Of a stretch of 64,000 nt of DNA, positions 52,430-61,055 are shown piece after piece. Under the pieces are notes generated by a model. That model was given only the letters and a program-made list of their open reading frames with translations, was not told where the DNA came from and searched no databases. The position numbers were made by a program, and so were the translations under genes. Each line of letters opens with the position of its first letter. The stretch's first letter is position 1. The DNA is from Methylobacillus methanolivorans (GTDB lineage: Bacteria; Pseudomonadota; Gammaproteobacteria; Burkholderiales; Methylophilaceae), in the NCBI RefSeq assembly GCF_044751345.1, contig NZ_JBIWXY010000002.1, positions 310,001 to 374,000 on the forward strand, written 5' to 3'.

Positions 52430-52909
52430 TCAGGCCTGATTGGAGCGGCTATCAATACGCAGGCGCGAGAAAATGACGAATTGCCAGAGCAGGATGCCGC
52501 TAATGCTGGGCAGGAAGTATTGCCAGCCTGGTAATTCACCGCCCGCGAATAGCTTCAATACCAAGGTGGTGAGCTGAGTGAATAGCAGTAGCAAAAAGAC
52601 ATACCCTGCCTGTTGCCAGATGTTGAACAACGCCAAGCGACGTTGATACGTTACTGCGAAATAAGACGTAATGGCGTAAGCAAGAGCGAATTGCCCAAAC
52701 AAGCCGCCAGAAATCAGGTCCATCAGCAAACCAGCGAACCAGGCAGTCCCGATATTGCACAGGTGTGGCGCTCTTAGTGTCCAATACAGCACGATCACCA
52801 AGAGAAACTCGGGACGCACCATGAGCAAATCACCCGACCAAGGCAGGATTTGCAGTATCAATGCCAGCAGCAACGACAGATATACAGGTTTGAAGCTAGT
52901 GGTTGTCAT
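52430..52909 (-). CDS. mreD: Rod-shape protein MreD
   Basis: The 159 aa membrane protein has five or so helices (YLSLLLALILQILPW, MVRPEFLLVIVLYWTLRAP, GTAWFAGLLMDLISGGLFGQFALAYAITSYF, YVFLLLLFTQLTTLVLKLF) in the MreD pattern. The open frame continues upstream over mreC, but the ATG at 52909 starts the family N-terminus and overlaps the mreC stop by 14 bases. MreD bridges MreC and the peptidoglycan machinery. Confidence 0.93.
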   Translation of the reverse strand: MTTTSFKPVYLSLLLALILQILPWSGDLLMVRPEFLLVIVLYWTLRAPHLCNIGTAWFAGLLMDLISGGLFGQFALAYAITSYFAVTYQRRLALFNIWQQAGYVFLLLLFTQLTTLVLKLFAGGELPGWQYFLPSISGILLWQFVIFSRLRIDSRSNQA

Positions 52910-53828
52910 GACGTTGGGGCGGTATTGTTTTCTTGGGGGTGCGGGTGGCCTTGACCGTATTACTATCGGCAGGTCGGTCAACTTGCGGGATGCTGACGAG
53001 CAGGAGTTGCCTGTGATGTTCGATTCCCGCGATTGGTTTGCCGATGATATGGGCAAATGGCGAGTCGGCATCGGTATCCACTTGAATGACCTCTGCAACC
53101 GCCAGGCCATGTGGATAAATGCCGTCAATCCCAGAGGTGACGAGTTTGTCGCCGACGCGAATGTCGACATTCGCGGGCAGGGAAGGCAGCTCAACCGTAG
53201 TGCTACGCCCCTGTCCAAAAGCAATGGCACGTAGGCCGTTGCGCTCCACTTGTACCGGGATGGAAAGCTCTTTATCGGTGATCAACGTGACTTCGCTGCT
53301 GAACGGATAGACACGCGTCACTTGCCCTACTACTCCGTTCTCGTCAATGGCTGCCTGGCCGGGCGTGATGTTCTGGCGTGAGCCAAGGTTGACAATAATC
53401 TTGTGGCTGAACGGGTCACGCCCCATGTGCAATATCTCGACTAAGCGTGCTGGCTGGCTCGAAAGTTGGGCCGCGCCCAACAGGCTGCGCAGGCGCTCGT
53501 TTTCCGTGGATAGTGCCTTGAAACGCTGCAGCTCTGCCGCGTGCTCCAGTGCTTGTTGGCGCAGAGCATGATTTTCTTCAGTCAGCGTGGTTTGCTTGTG
53601 CAGGTATTCCCCAATATCTCGGGTGACGTTGAGCGGGGCATTGGCGATAATCTGTAGTGGGTGCAACAGGGCGATGAAACCTTGGCGTACTTCCACCAGG
53701 TAATTCAGTCTGGCATCTGTGGCGATCAATACCAGGGAAAGCACGGAGAAAAAGAACAGGCGTGCTGTAGGGCTGGGGCCGCGAACAAAGAAGCCAGTAT
53801 GGTGTTGGTGTTCTAAGGCGCGTGACAT
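52896..53828 (-). CDS. mreC: Rod-shape protein MreC
   Basis: The 310 aa protein has an N-terminal helix (LFFFSVLSLVLIATDARLNYLVEV), a coiled coil (LTEENHALRQQALEHAAELQRFKALSTENERLRSLL) and the MreC beta-domain (LGSRQNITPGQAAIDENGVVGQVTRVYPFSSEVTLITDKELSIPVQ). The C-terminus has a short Pro/Lys-rich tail. It activates PBP2-RodA. It is separated from mreB by a terminator, so the mreC-mreD-mrdA-rodA set may be expressed at a lower level than mreB. Confidence 0.95.
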   Translation of the reverse strand: MSRALEHQHHTGFFVRGPSPTARLFFFSVLSLVLIATDARLNYLVEVRQGFIALLHPLQIIANAPLNVTRDIGEYLHKQTTLTEENHALRQQALEHAAELQRFKALSTENERLRSLLGAAQLSSQPARLVEILHMGRDPFSHKIIVNLGSRQNITPGQAAIDENGVVGQVTRVYPFSSEVTLITDKELSIPVQVERNGLRAIAFGQGRSTTVELPSLPANVDIRVGDKLVTSGIDGIYPHGLAVAEVIQVDTDADSPFAHIIGKPIAGIEHHRQLLLVSIPQVDRPADSNTVKATRTPKKTIPPQRHDNH

Positions 53829-53896
53829 GAGAGATTGTGGGTGGTTATCGTCTAGTGAGCTAAGGGTACTCTGGAGCCAGCATGACTCCGGATGAT

Positions 53897-53924
53897 AAAA
53901 AACAGGCCATCGTTACATGGCCTG
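53897..53924 (-). terminator. Terminator between mreB and mreC
   Basis: The arms CAGGCCAT and ATGGCCTG surround 6 bases. On the minus strand the stem is followed by six T (53902-53897). It lies 22 bases after the mreB stop and about 70 bases before mreC, so part of mreB transcription should stop here. Confidence 0.85.
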
Positions 53925-53946
53925 AGTTTGATCATGATAACGTAAT

Positions 53947-54990
53947 TTACTCGTAGGCAAACACATTGCCCAGCTTGTCCATTTCTTCCAGTGCACGACC
54001 ACAGCCGCGGGCGACACAGCTCAATGGATCTTCGGCAACGATGACTGGCAGACCGGTTTCCTCCAGCAGCAAGCGGTCAAGGTCACGCAACAGTGCGCCG
54101 CCGCCAGTGAGTACCATGCCTTTTTCCGCGATGTCAGCACCCAGTTCTGGTGGAGTTTGTTCTAGCGCCGATTTCACGGCACCGACAATGGCATTGAGTG
54201 GTTCGGTCAGTGCTTCCAGGATTTCGTTGCTGGAAATGGTGAACTTGCGTGGCAGGCCTTCAGCCAGGTTACGACCGGTGACTTCAAGCTCCAGTACTTC
54301 GGAGCCAGGGAACGCGGAGCCGATCTGCTTCTTGATCAATTCTGCAGTAGGCTCGGAAATCTGCATGCCGTAGTTACGACGGATGTAATCAATGATGGCC
54401 TGGTCGAATTTGTCGCCACCAACGCGCTCGGACTTGGCATACACAATACCGCCCAGTGAAATCACGCCGACTTCTGTCGTGCCGCCGCCAATATCGACCA
54501 CCATGGAACCTGTCGCTTCTGCAACTGGCATATTGGCGCCGATTGCCGCAGCCATTGGTTCCTCAATCAGGTAGACCTGGCGTGCACCTGCCATTTCGGC
54601 AGATTCCTTGATCGCACGGCGTTCCACTTGGGTAGAGCCGACGGGAACACAGATGATAATACGGGGGTTGGGGCTGAACAGGCGAGATTCGTGAATCTTG
54701 CGGATGAAATACTTGAGCATCTGCTCGGTGATGGTGAAATCGGCAATCACGCCATCCTTCATCGGGCGGATGGCCGTGATGTTGGCAGGCGCGCGGCCCA
54801 GCATACGCTTGGCTTCCAGGCCGACCGCCAGCAGGGTTTTCTTGCCGGTTGGACCGCCTTCCTGGCGAATCGCCACCACGGATGGCTCGTCCAGGACGAT
54901 ACCCTTGCCACGGACGTAAATCAGGGTGTTTGCAGTGCCAAGGTCAATGGCGAGATCGTTAGAAAAGTAACTGTTTAAAAGACCGAACAT
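53947..54990 (-). CDS. mreB: Rod-shape determining protein MreB
   Basis: MreB is the bacterial actin homologue that organises elongation. The 347 aa product has the amphipathic N-terminus (MFGLLNSYFSNDLAIDLGTANTLIYVRGKGIVL), phosphate loops (VVDIGGGTTEVGVISLGG) and MVLTGGGALLRDLDRLLLEETGLPV. Length is standard. It begins divergently to gatC, 120 bases away, with a palindromic GGTATAATACC between them that can serve as -10 in both directions. It is followed by a terminator. Confidence 0.97.
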   Translation of the reverse strand: MFGLLNSYFSNDLAIDLGTANTLIYVRGKGIVLDEPSVVAIRQEGGPTGKKTLLAVGLEAKRMLGRAPANITAIRPMKDGVIADFTITEQMLKYFIRKIHESRLFSPNPRIIICVPVGSTQVERRAIKESAEMAGARQVYLIEEPMAAAIGANMPVAEATGSMVVDIGGGTTEVGVISLGGIVYAKSERVGGDKFDQAIIDYIRRNYGMQISEPTAELIKKQIGSAFPGSEVLELEVTGRNLAEGLPRKFTISSNEILEALTEPLNAIVGAVKSALEQTPPELGADIAEKGMVLTGGGALLRDLDRLLLEETGLPVIVAEDPLSCVARGCGRALEEMDKLGNVFAYE

Positions 54991-55062
54991 TATTTGTATC
55001 CTGACGAGCTGCCGCAGGCCGTGCAGGCCTTATGTTGCGGCTGAAGATGTGCGTAAAATCAA

Positions 55063-55073
55063 GGTATAATACC
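55063..55073. promoter_or_regulatory. Shared palindromic -10 element between mreB and gatC
   Basis: GGTATAATACC reads TATAAT on the plus strand (55065-55070) and TATTAT on the minus strand. It can place a start for gatC about 35 bases before its ATG and, in the other direction, a start for mreB about 65 bases before its ATG. -35 matches are weak on both sides. Overlapping divergent promoters are inferred. Confidence 0.45.
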
Positions 55074-55110
55074 TGATATCTCCTAGAAATTTAAGATTTG
55101 GATTGGATAA

Positions 55111-55398
55111 ATGTCACTCAATACACATGACGTCAAACGGATTGCGCACTTGGCGCGAATCGCCGTCAGCGAGGAAGAGGCCGAGGCGACCCTGGTCAAG
55201 CTTTCCGGTATTCTTGGTCTGATCGAGGAAATGCAGGCAGTGGATACCACTGGTATTGCCCCGATGTCGCACTCCCAGGATGTGACCCAGCGTCTGCGTG
55301 CAGATGTCGTTACCGAAAGCAACCAGCGCGACTTGCTGCAATCCATCGCTCCCGCCGTCGAGCATGGCCTCTACCTCGTTCCTAAAGTCATCGAATAA
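55111..55398 (+). CDS. gatC: Glutamyl/aspartyl-tRNA amidotransferase subunit C
   Basis: GatC stabilises GatAB. The 95 aa product reads MSLNTHDVKRIAHLARIAVSEEEAEATLVKLSGILGLIEEMQAVDTTGIAPMSHSQDVTQRLRADVVTESNQRDLLQ in outline and matches family length. It is first of gatCAB and lies 8 bases before gatA. The complex converts misacylated Glu-tRNA(Gln) and Asp-tRNA(Asn). Confidence 0.96.
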   Translation: MSLNTHDVKRIAHLARIAVSEEEAEATLVKLSGILGLIEEMQAVDTTGIAPMSHSQDVTQRLRADVVTESNQRDLLQSIAPAVEHGLYLVPKVIE

Positions 55399-55406
55399 GC
55401 CTTGTC

Positions 55407-56876
55407 ATGATCAATCAAAGTTTGAAGCACCTGGCTGAAAAGTTGGCCAGCAAGGAGATTTCCAGTGTCGAGTTGACGCAGGAATACCTCAATCGCATTG
55501 CCCGCCTGAACCCGGATATCAATGCCTATATCACCGTGAATCCCGAGTTGAGCCTGGCTCAAGCCAAGGCCGCTGACCAGCGTATCGCCCAGGGCGACAT
55601 TGGCCTGTTAACCGGTATCCCCATTGCGCAAAAAGATATTTTTTGTGCCCAGGGTTGGAGGACCACCTGTGGTTCCAAAATGCTGGAAAACTTCATCGCT
55701 CCCTACGATGCAGGCATCATCGAGCGCTTCAATGCGGCTGGTGCCGTCAACCTGGGCAAGACCAATATGGATGAGTTCGCGATGGGCTCCTCCAACGAAA
55801 CTTCCTATTACGGCAAAGTGCAAAACCCTTGGGATCGCAACCGCGTGCCGGGTGGAAGCTCGGGCGGTAGTGCCGCAGCGGTAGCGGCACGCTTATGTGC
55901 AGCCGCCACTGGCACTGACACGGGTGGCTCAATTCGCCAGCCTGCTTCGCTATGTGGTTTGTCTGGCCTCAAGCCGACTTATGGCCTGGCTTCGCGCTAT
56001 GGCATGATCGCCTTTGCCTCCAGCCTGGATCAGGCTGGCCCCATGGCGCATTCTGCCGAAGATATGGCCATCATGATGAATGTGATGACCGGCTTTGACG
56101 AGCGCGACTCCACCAGCCTACAGCGCGAGAAAGAAGATTACACCCGTGGCTTGGGCCAGTCCCTGGCTGGCTTGCGTGTTGGTTTGCCCAAGGAATATTT
56201 TGCTGAGGGCCTAGATGCTGGCGTGGCGAAAGTCATTGAGGCTGCGGTGGATGAATACCGCAAGCTGGGCGCAGAAATTGTCGAGATCAGCCTGCCGAAT
56301 ACTATGTTGTCCATCCCGGTTTACTACGTGCTGGCTCCTGCAGAGGCTTCGAGTAATCTGTCACGCTATGATGGCGTGCGCTTCGGCCATCGTGCTGCCG
56401 AATATGACGATCTGATGGATATGTATTGCAAGAGCCGTGCTGAAGGTTTTGGCGCTGAAGTGAAGCGTCGTATTCTCATCGGCACTTATGTATTGAGCGC
56501 TGGCTATTACGATGCTTATTATCTCAAGGCACAACAGATTCGCCGCCTGATCGCTGAGGATTTTGCCAAGGCATTTGAGCAGTGTGACCTCATCCTCGGG
56601 CCGACTGCGCCTTCTACCGCATTCAAGTCTGGCGAAAAGGCTGATGACCCGGTGGCGATGTATTTGCAGGATATTTACACCATTGCCGTCAATCTCGCTG
56701 GTTTGCCAGGCATGAGCATTCCAGCCGGTTTTGCACCAGCGGCAGATGGCAAGCAGCTACCCGTTGGTCTGCAAATCATCGGTAATTATTTCGACGAAGC
56801 GCGCATGCTCAATGCCGGGCATGCCTATCAACAGGTCACAGATTGGCACACTCGCATGCCAGAAGGAATTGCATAA
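55407..56876 (+). CDS. gatA: Glutamyl/aspartyl-tRNA amidotransferase subunit A
   Basis: The 489 aa amidase has the Ser-cisSer-Lys triad: Lys in PIAQKDIFCAQGW, the Ser cluster VPGGSSGGSAAAVAARLCAAATGTDTGGSIRQPASLCG. It provides ammonia from glutamine or asparagine for tRNA transamidation. It is intact. Its stop overlaps the gatB start by one base. Confidence 0.97.
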   Translation: MINQSLKHLAEKLASKEISSVELTQEYLNRIARLNPDINAYITVNPELSLAQAKAADQRIAQGDIGLLTGIPIAQKDIFCAQGWRTTCGSKMLENFIAPYDAGIIERFNAAGAVNLGKTNMDEFAMGSSNETSYYGKVQNPWDRNRVPGGSSGGSAAAVAARLCAAATGTDTGGSIRQPASLCGLSGLKPTYGLASRYGMIAFASSLDQAGPMAHSAEDMAIMMNVMTGFDERDSTSLQREKEDYTRGLGQSLAGLRVGLPKEYFAEGLDAGVAKVIEAAVDEYRKLGAEIVEISLPNTMLSIPVYYVLAPAEASSNLSRYDGVRFGHRAAEYDDLMDMYCKSRAEGFGAEVKRRILIGTYVLSAGYYDAYYLKAQQIRRLIAEDFAKAFEQCDLILGPTAPSTAFKSGEKADDPVAMYLQDIYTIAVNLAGLPGMSIPAGFAPAADGKQLPVGLQIIGNYFDEARMLNAGHAYQQVTDWHTRMPEGIA

Positions 56877-58312
56877 TGAGTAGTTGGGAAGTCGTTATCG
56901 GGCTGGAAACTCATACCCAGCTCAACACTCAGTCCAAGATTTTCTCCGGCAGCAGCATTGCCTTTGGTGCAGAGCCCAATACCCAAGCCAATGTGGTGGA
57001 TATTGCCTTGCCAGGCGTGTTGCCAGTGTTGAACAAGGAAGCTGTGCAATGCGCAATACGCTTTGGTTTGGCGATTGATGCAGAGATTGCGCCACGTTCA
57101 GTCTTTGCCCGCAAGAATTACTTTTACCCCGATTTGCCCAAGGGCTACCAGATTAGCCAGTATGAACTGCCAGTGGTGGGCAAGGGCTCGCTGACTATTC
57201 AGGTGGGTGAAGAAGAGAAAACCATCCGTATCACGCGTGCACACTTGGAAGAGGACGCAGGCAAGTCGGTGCATGGTGCCAGCCCAGGCCAATCTGGTAT
57301 CGATCTCAACCGTGCTGGTACGCCCCTGCTGGAAATCGTGACCGAGCCCGACATGCGTTCAGCTGCCGAAGCGGTGGCTTATGCCCGCAAGCTGCACGAG
57401 CTGGTGCAATGGATCAATATCTGTGACGGCAATATGCAGGAAGGCAGCTTCCGTTGTGACGTCAACGTATCGGTACGTCGCAAGGGTGATGAAAAGCTGG
57501 GTACACGCCGCGAGATCAAGAACCTCAACTCCTTCCGCTTTATGCAGCAAGCGATTGAGTATGAAACCCGCTGGCAGATCGAGACGCTGGAAGATGGTGG
57601 CAAGATTGAACAGGCGACAGTGCTGTTCAACCCCGATACCGGTGAAACTCGCGCTATGCGCAGCAAGGAGGAAGCCAACGATTACCGCTACTTCCCTGAT
57701 CCCGACCTGTTGCCTCTGGCGATTTCTGCCGCAGATATCGACGCTATCCGCGTTACCCTGCCTGAGCTGCCCGCGGCCATGAAGGCGCGTTTCGAGCGTG
57801 ATTATGGCTTGTCAGCGTATGATGCGACAGCCTTGACTGCCTCCCGTGGCGTGGCAGATTACTTCACTGCGACGCTGGCTGATTTTGGCGGTGAAGCCAA
57901 GCTGGTGGCCAATTGGGTGATGGGCAGCGTTAGCGCCAAGCTGAATGAAGCTGACCAGTCGATTGCTTCATCGCCTGTTTCGCCAGCGTTACTGGCTGGC
58001 TTGCTCAAGCGTATTGCGGATAACACTATTTCCAGCAAGATCGCCAAGGAAGTGTTTGACGCCATGTGGCTGGGTGAAGGCACTGCTGACGACATCATCG
58101 CCAGCAAGGGCCTGAAACAGGTGACTGACAGCGGTGCGATCGAGGCCATTGTCGATGAAGTGCTGGCGGCTAACCCTGCGATGGTAGAGGAGTTCAAGGC
58201 AGGCAAGGAAAAAGCCTTCAACGCACTGGTGGGCCAAACCATGAAAGCCTCCAAGGGCAAGGCCAATCCGGCCCAGGTGAATGACATCCTCAAGCGCAAG
58301 CTGGCTGGCTAA
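56876..58312 (+). CDS. gatB: Aspartyl/glutamyl-tRNA amidotransferase subunit B
   Basis: The 478 aa protein has the GatB kinase-like core: MSSWEVVIGLETHTQLNTQSKIFSG, VVDIALPGVLPVLNKEAVQ, RKNYFYPDLPKGYQISQYELP, ALEEDAGKSVHG-like motif (HLEEDAGKSVHGASPGQSGIDLNRAGTPLLEIVTEPDMRS in outline), and a C-terminal YqeY-like tRNA-binding tail. The frame is open earlier, at 56843, but the ATG at 56876 overlaps the gatA stop (TAATG) and gives the family N-terminus. It ends the operon. Confidence 0.97.
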   Translation: MSSWEVVIGLETHTQLNTQSKIFSGSSIAFGAEPNTQANVVDIALPGVLPVLNKEAVQCAIRFGLAIDAEIAPRSVFARKNYFYPDLPKGYQISQYELPVVGKGSLTIQVGEEEKTIRITRAHLEEDAGKSVHGASPGQSGIDLNRAGTPLLEIVTEPDMRSAAEAVAYARKLHELVQWINICDGNMQEGSFRCDVNVSVRRKGDEKLGTRREIKNLNSFRFMQQAIEYETRWQIETLEDGGKIEQATVLFNPDTGETRAMRSKEEANDYRYFPDPDLLPLAISAADIDAIRVTLPELPAAMKARFERDYGLSAYDATALTASRGVADYFTATLADFGGEAKLVANWVMGSVSAKLNEADQSIASSPVSPALLAGLLKRIADNTISSKIAKEVFDAMWLGEGTADDIIASKGLKQVTDSGAIEAIVDEVLAANPAMVEEFKAGKEKAFNALVGQTMKASKGKANPAQVNDILKRKLAG

Positions 58313-58324
58313 ACCTGGCGAAAA

Positions 58325-58963
58325 CTAGCGTGCCGGGCTGGTGTTCTCACTGGCTGGCACGCCGGTTTTCAATTCAATAAAACGCTTCTTGTCGTTTTCA
58401 AAACGTAAGCGCATGGTGTCCATATGTTGCTTACGCTCGCTGATTTGTTCGTCGATCTTGCCGATGTCCTGCGTGGCAAACTTGAGGTCTTTTCTCAGTT
58501 CTTCTGGTACAGCTTTGCTGCGCTTGAGGTAACCTGCCTCTTCTTTCTTTAAGTCCTGTACGCGACTCAATGCGCTGAGCTTGCGCTGTTCCAGGCCTTC
58601 CAGCATCACTTGGTCCATTTGCAGATTGCGATCGCGGGCGAGGTCGATTTCCTGTTCTGAGCTGTAGACTGCCAGTAAAGTGCGGTCACGCTTGGCTTGT
58701 TCGCTTTCCTTGCCTGACTCACTATTACCGGGACTGGGGTTGGATGTCTCGGTTTGTGGTAATCCGTGGGCGTTGATGCTGTTTGTCTTGCCTGAATATT
58801 GGAGCGGCAAGGTATCGCCGTAATGGGTGACTCCTTGTTCGTCTACCCACTTCATGATTTTGCCGCTCGGTGGCTTGGATTCTGCCGCGGCCCATGTATT
58901 GGCGGCTAATCCCAATAGCACGCAGCTAATGATGCTGGCAGGCAGTCGCAATCTGCGGATCAT
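58325..58963 (-). CDS. DUF4124-domain periplasmic coiled-coil protein
   Basis: The 212 aa protein has a signal peptide (LPASIISCVLLGLAANTWAAA), a DUF4124 motif (KIMKWVDEQGVTHYGDTLP) near residue 37, a Ser/Pro-rich linker, and a long charged coiled coil (LARDRNLQMDQVMLEGLEQRKLSALSRVQDLKKEEAGYLKRSK). The function of DUF4124 is unknown; such proteins are often near cell-wall or glycan genes. It is convergent with gatB, 12 bases apart. Confidence 0.85.
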   Translation of the reverse strand: MIRRLRLPASIISCVLLGLAANTWAAAESKPPSGKIMKWVDEQGVTHYGDTLPLQYSGKTNSINAHGLPQTETSNPSPGNSESGKESEQAKRDRTLLAVYSSEQEIDLARDRNLQMDQVMLEGLEQRKLSALSRVQDLKKEEAGYLKRSKAVPEELRKDLKFATQDIGKIDEQISERKQHMDTMRLRFENDKKRFIELKTGVPASENTSPAR

Positions 58964-59049
58964 GCCTTCTCTCCCTTGGATTTATGATTTTTTCTAACTA
59001 TCGCATGATATTGCAATAGATTATACCCGTTATAAAGGCATGGGTATTG

Positions 59050-59559
59050 TCAGTGCATCATCACGGTGCGGAGTTGTTGCCACTGTGCGAGCTTGTCTTC
59101 TCTCTTGATCGCAGCATTGGCAGGGCTGGTGGACGGCAGATTGTAGTATTGCAGGTGTGGGGGCAAGGCCTGTTGTTTCAGCACATGGCGGCGGAATGAC
59201 TGTGCAGCTTTTGCACCATTGAAGAAGATATGCTCTAGCTGTGGCAGTTGTGAAATCAAGCTGGCAAAGTCGTTGGCGACGATGGAGGTTTCCTCAATGT
59301 CACCATCCAGGCTGCCGCTGCGGAAGCATTCTTGTAACACATCCCAGAGGCCTACACCTTGCTGGTTCAATAGTGCCAGCCTGTCTTGATAGGGTCTGGT
59401 TGCTGGAATGTTGAATAAGGTTTCAAGGAAAGGCCAGAACAGGTTTTGCGGATGTGCGTAATATTGCTGCATCTCCAGCGAGCGCCGTCCTGGCATAGAG
59501 CCTAATATCAAGACCCGGCAATGAGTGGTAATCGCCGGGGGAAAGCTATGGACCAGCAT
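59050..59559 (-). CDS. DNA-deoxyinosine glycosylase (UDG family 6, HDG-like)
   Basis: The 169 aa protein has the motif LILGSMPGRRSLEMQQYYAHPQNLFWPFLETLF, in which the residues after GSMPG define family 6 of the uracil-DNA glycosylase superfamily, and a second motif NLPSTSPANAAIKREDKLAQW. Characterised family members remove hypoxanthine from DNA. The fold and motifs are clear; substrate preference is inferred. It lies 23 bases after pyrE and may be co-transcribed with it. Confidence 0.85.
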   Translation of the reverse strand: MLVHSFPPAITTHCRVLILGSMPGRRSLEMQQYYAHPQNLFWPFLETLFNIPATRPYQDRLALLNQQGVGLWDVLQECFRSGSLDGDIEETSIVANDFASLISQLPQLEHIFFNGAKAAQSFRRHVLKQQALPPHLQYYNLPSTSPANAAIKREDKLAQWQQLRTVMMH

Positions 59560-59582
59560 GGGCAGCTAGGCTGTTGGCTGCG

Positions 59583-60224
59583 TTATTCGACGCCGTAGGT
59601 GTTGCGATAAGCAGCAATCGCGGGACGGAAGGCAGCTAATTCGCTGTTTTCATCAAGGTATTGGATCAGCGCTTGCAGGTTGGCAATGCTGATGACGGGC
59701 AAATTGTGCTGTTGCTCGACCTCCTGCACAGCAGAAAGTGCACCAAGGCCGCGCTCCTGGCGATCAAGTGCGATAGCGACCCCGCAAGGGGTGGCACCGC
59801 TAGCGGAGATGATGTTGACAGATTCGCGCACTGAGGTGCCTGCGGAAATCACGTCATCCACGATCAAGACTCGACCTTGCAAAGGTGCGCCTACGATGGT
59901 GCCTCCCTCGCCGTGATCCTTGGCTTCCTTGCGGTTGAAGGCATAAGGCACGTTGCGGCCTTGCCGTGCCAGTGCAATGACGATGCTGGCAGCCAGCGTG
60001 ATACCTTTATAGGCTGGGCCGAACAGCATATCGAACTGTACGCCGGAGCGTACGATGGCAGCCGCGTAGAATTCGCCCAGGCGCATCAGGCTTTCGCCAT
60101 CGTTAAATAAACCGGCGTTGAAGAAGTAAGGGCTGAGGCGACCAGCCTTGGTGGTGAACTCGCCGAAACGTAAAACCTGCTTTTGGATGGCGAATTGGAT
60201 AAAATCGTGGGTTGAATCTGACAT
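59583..60224 (-). CDS. pyrE: Orotate phosphoribosyltransferase
   Basis: The 213 aa enzyme makes OMP from orotate and PRPP. The PRPP motif VLIVDDVISAGTSVRESVNII and the N-terminal motifs TKAGRLSPYFFNAGLF and FGPAYKGITLAA are intact, as is the flexible loop with AFNRKEAKDHGEGGTIVG. Its start is only 21 bases from the divergent xth start, so its promoter must lie within xth or the short gap. Confidence 0.97.
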   Translation of the reverse strand: MSDSTHDFIQFAIQKQVLRFGEFTTKAGRLSPYFFNAGLFNDGESLMRLGEFYAAAIVRSGVQFDMLFGPAYKGITLAASIVIALARQGRNVPYAFNRKEAKDHGEGGTIVGAPLQGRVLIVDDVISAGTSVRESVNIISASGATPCGVAIALDRQERGLGALSAVQEVEQQHNLPVISIANLQALIQYLDENSELAAFRPAIAAYRNTYGVE

Positions 60225-60245
60225 GGCGAATGAAGAAAGGTTGTA

Positions 60246-61022
60246 GTGTTGCGTATTATATCCCTGAATCTCAATGGCATCCGCTCTGCGGCCAGCAAAG
60301 GCTTGTATCCTTGGATGCAGGCGCAGCAGGCGGATATTATCTGCTTGCAGGAGCTGAAGGCGCAGGAGGCCGATATGACGGCGGAAATGCTACAGCCCGA
60401 AGGCTATTTTGGCTATTTTCATTATGCGGAAAAAAAAGGTTACAGCGGTGTGGGTATCTACTCGCGGGCCAAGGCCGATGCTGTCATCGTGGGGCTTGGT
60501 ATTGCGGATATTGATAGTGAAGGCCGCTACCTGGAAGCGCGTTATGGCAATCTCAGTGTGGTATCGCTTTACCTGCCCTCTGGATCCAGCGGTGAAGAGC
60601 GCCAGGCATTCAAGTTCAGTGTGATGGCGCGTTTTTTGCCACATCTGGAATCGTTAATCCGCGATGGGCGTGATGTGGTGATTTGTGGCGACTGGAATAT
60701 TGCGCACCAGGAGGCTGATCTCAAGAACTGGCGCGGCAACCGCAAGAATTCCGGCTTTCTGCCGGAAGAGCGGGCCTGGCTGACTGACCTGTTTGGTCGT
60801 GTGGGCTGGGTTGATGTATATCGAACATTGCATCCAGAAACGACGGATGAATGCTATACCTGGTGGAGCAATCGTGGCCAGGCCTGGGCCAAGAATGTGG
60901 GTTGGCGTATTGATTACCAAATTGCCACCCCGGCCTTGGCGGCCAAGGCTGTCAGCGCCAGCATATACAAGGATGCAAGATTCAGCGACCATGCACCGCT
61001 CACTGTTGATTACCAGGCATGA
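60246..61022 (+). CDS. xth: Exodeoxyribonuclease III
   Basis: This apurinic/apyrimidinic endonuclease/3' exonuclease has 258 aa. The EEP motifs are ISLNLNGIRSAASKGLYPWM, ICLQELKAQEADM (metal Glu), GVGIYSRAKAD, VICGDWNIAHQEADLKNWRGN, and C-terminal YKDARFSDHAPLTVDY with the catalytic Asp-His. The start is a GTG at 60246 after AAGAAAGG; a TTG at 60249 is the alternative. It is intact and followed 33 bases later by ampG. Confidence 0.94.
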   Translation: MLRIISLNLNGIRSAASKGLYPWMQAQQADIICLQELKAQEADMTAEMLQPEGYFGYFHYAEKKGYSGVGIYSRAKADAVIVGLGIADIDSEGRYLEARYGNLSVVSLYLPSGSSGEERQAFKFSVMARFLPHLESLIRDGRDVVICGDWNIAHQEADLKNWRGNRKNSGFLPEERAWLTDLFGRVGWVDVYRTLHPETTDECYTWWSNRGQAWAKNVGWRIDYQIATPALAAKAVSASIYKDARFSDHAPLTVDYQA

Positions 61023-61055
61023 TGCCGCTCTTATGTTGAAAAGTCAGGATACGCA

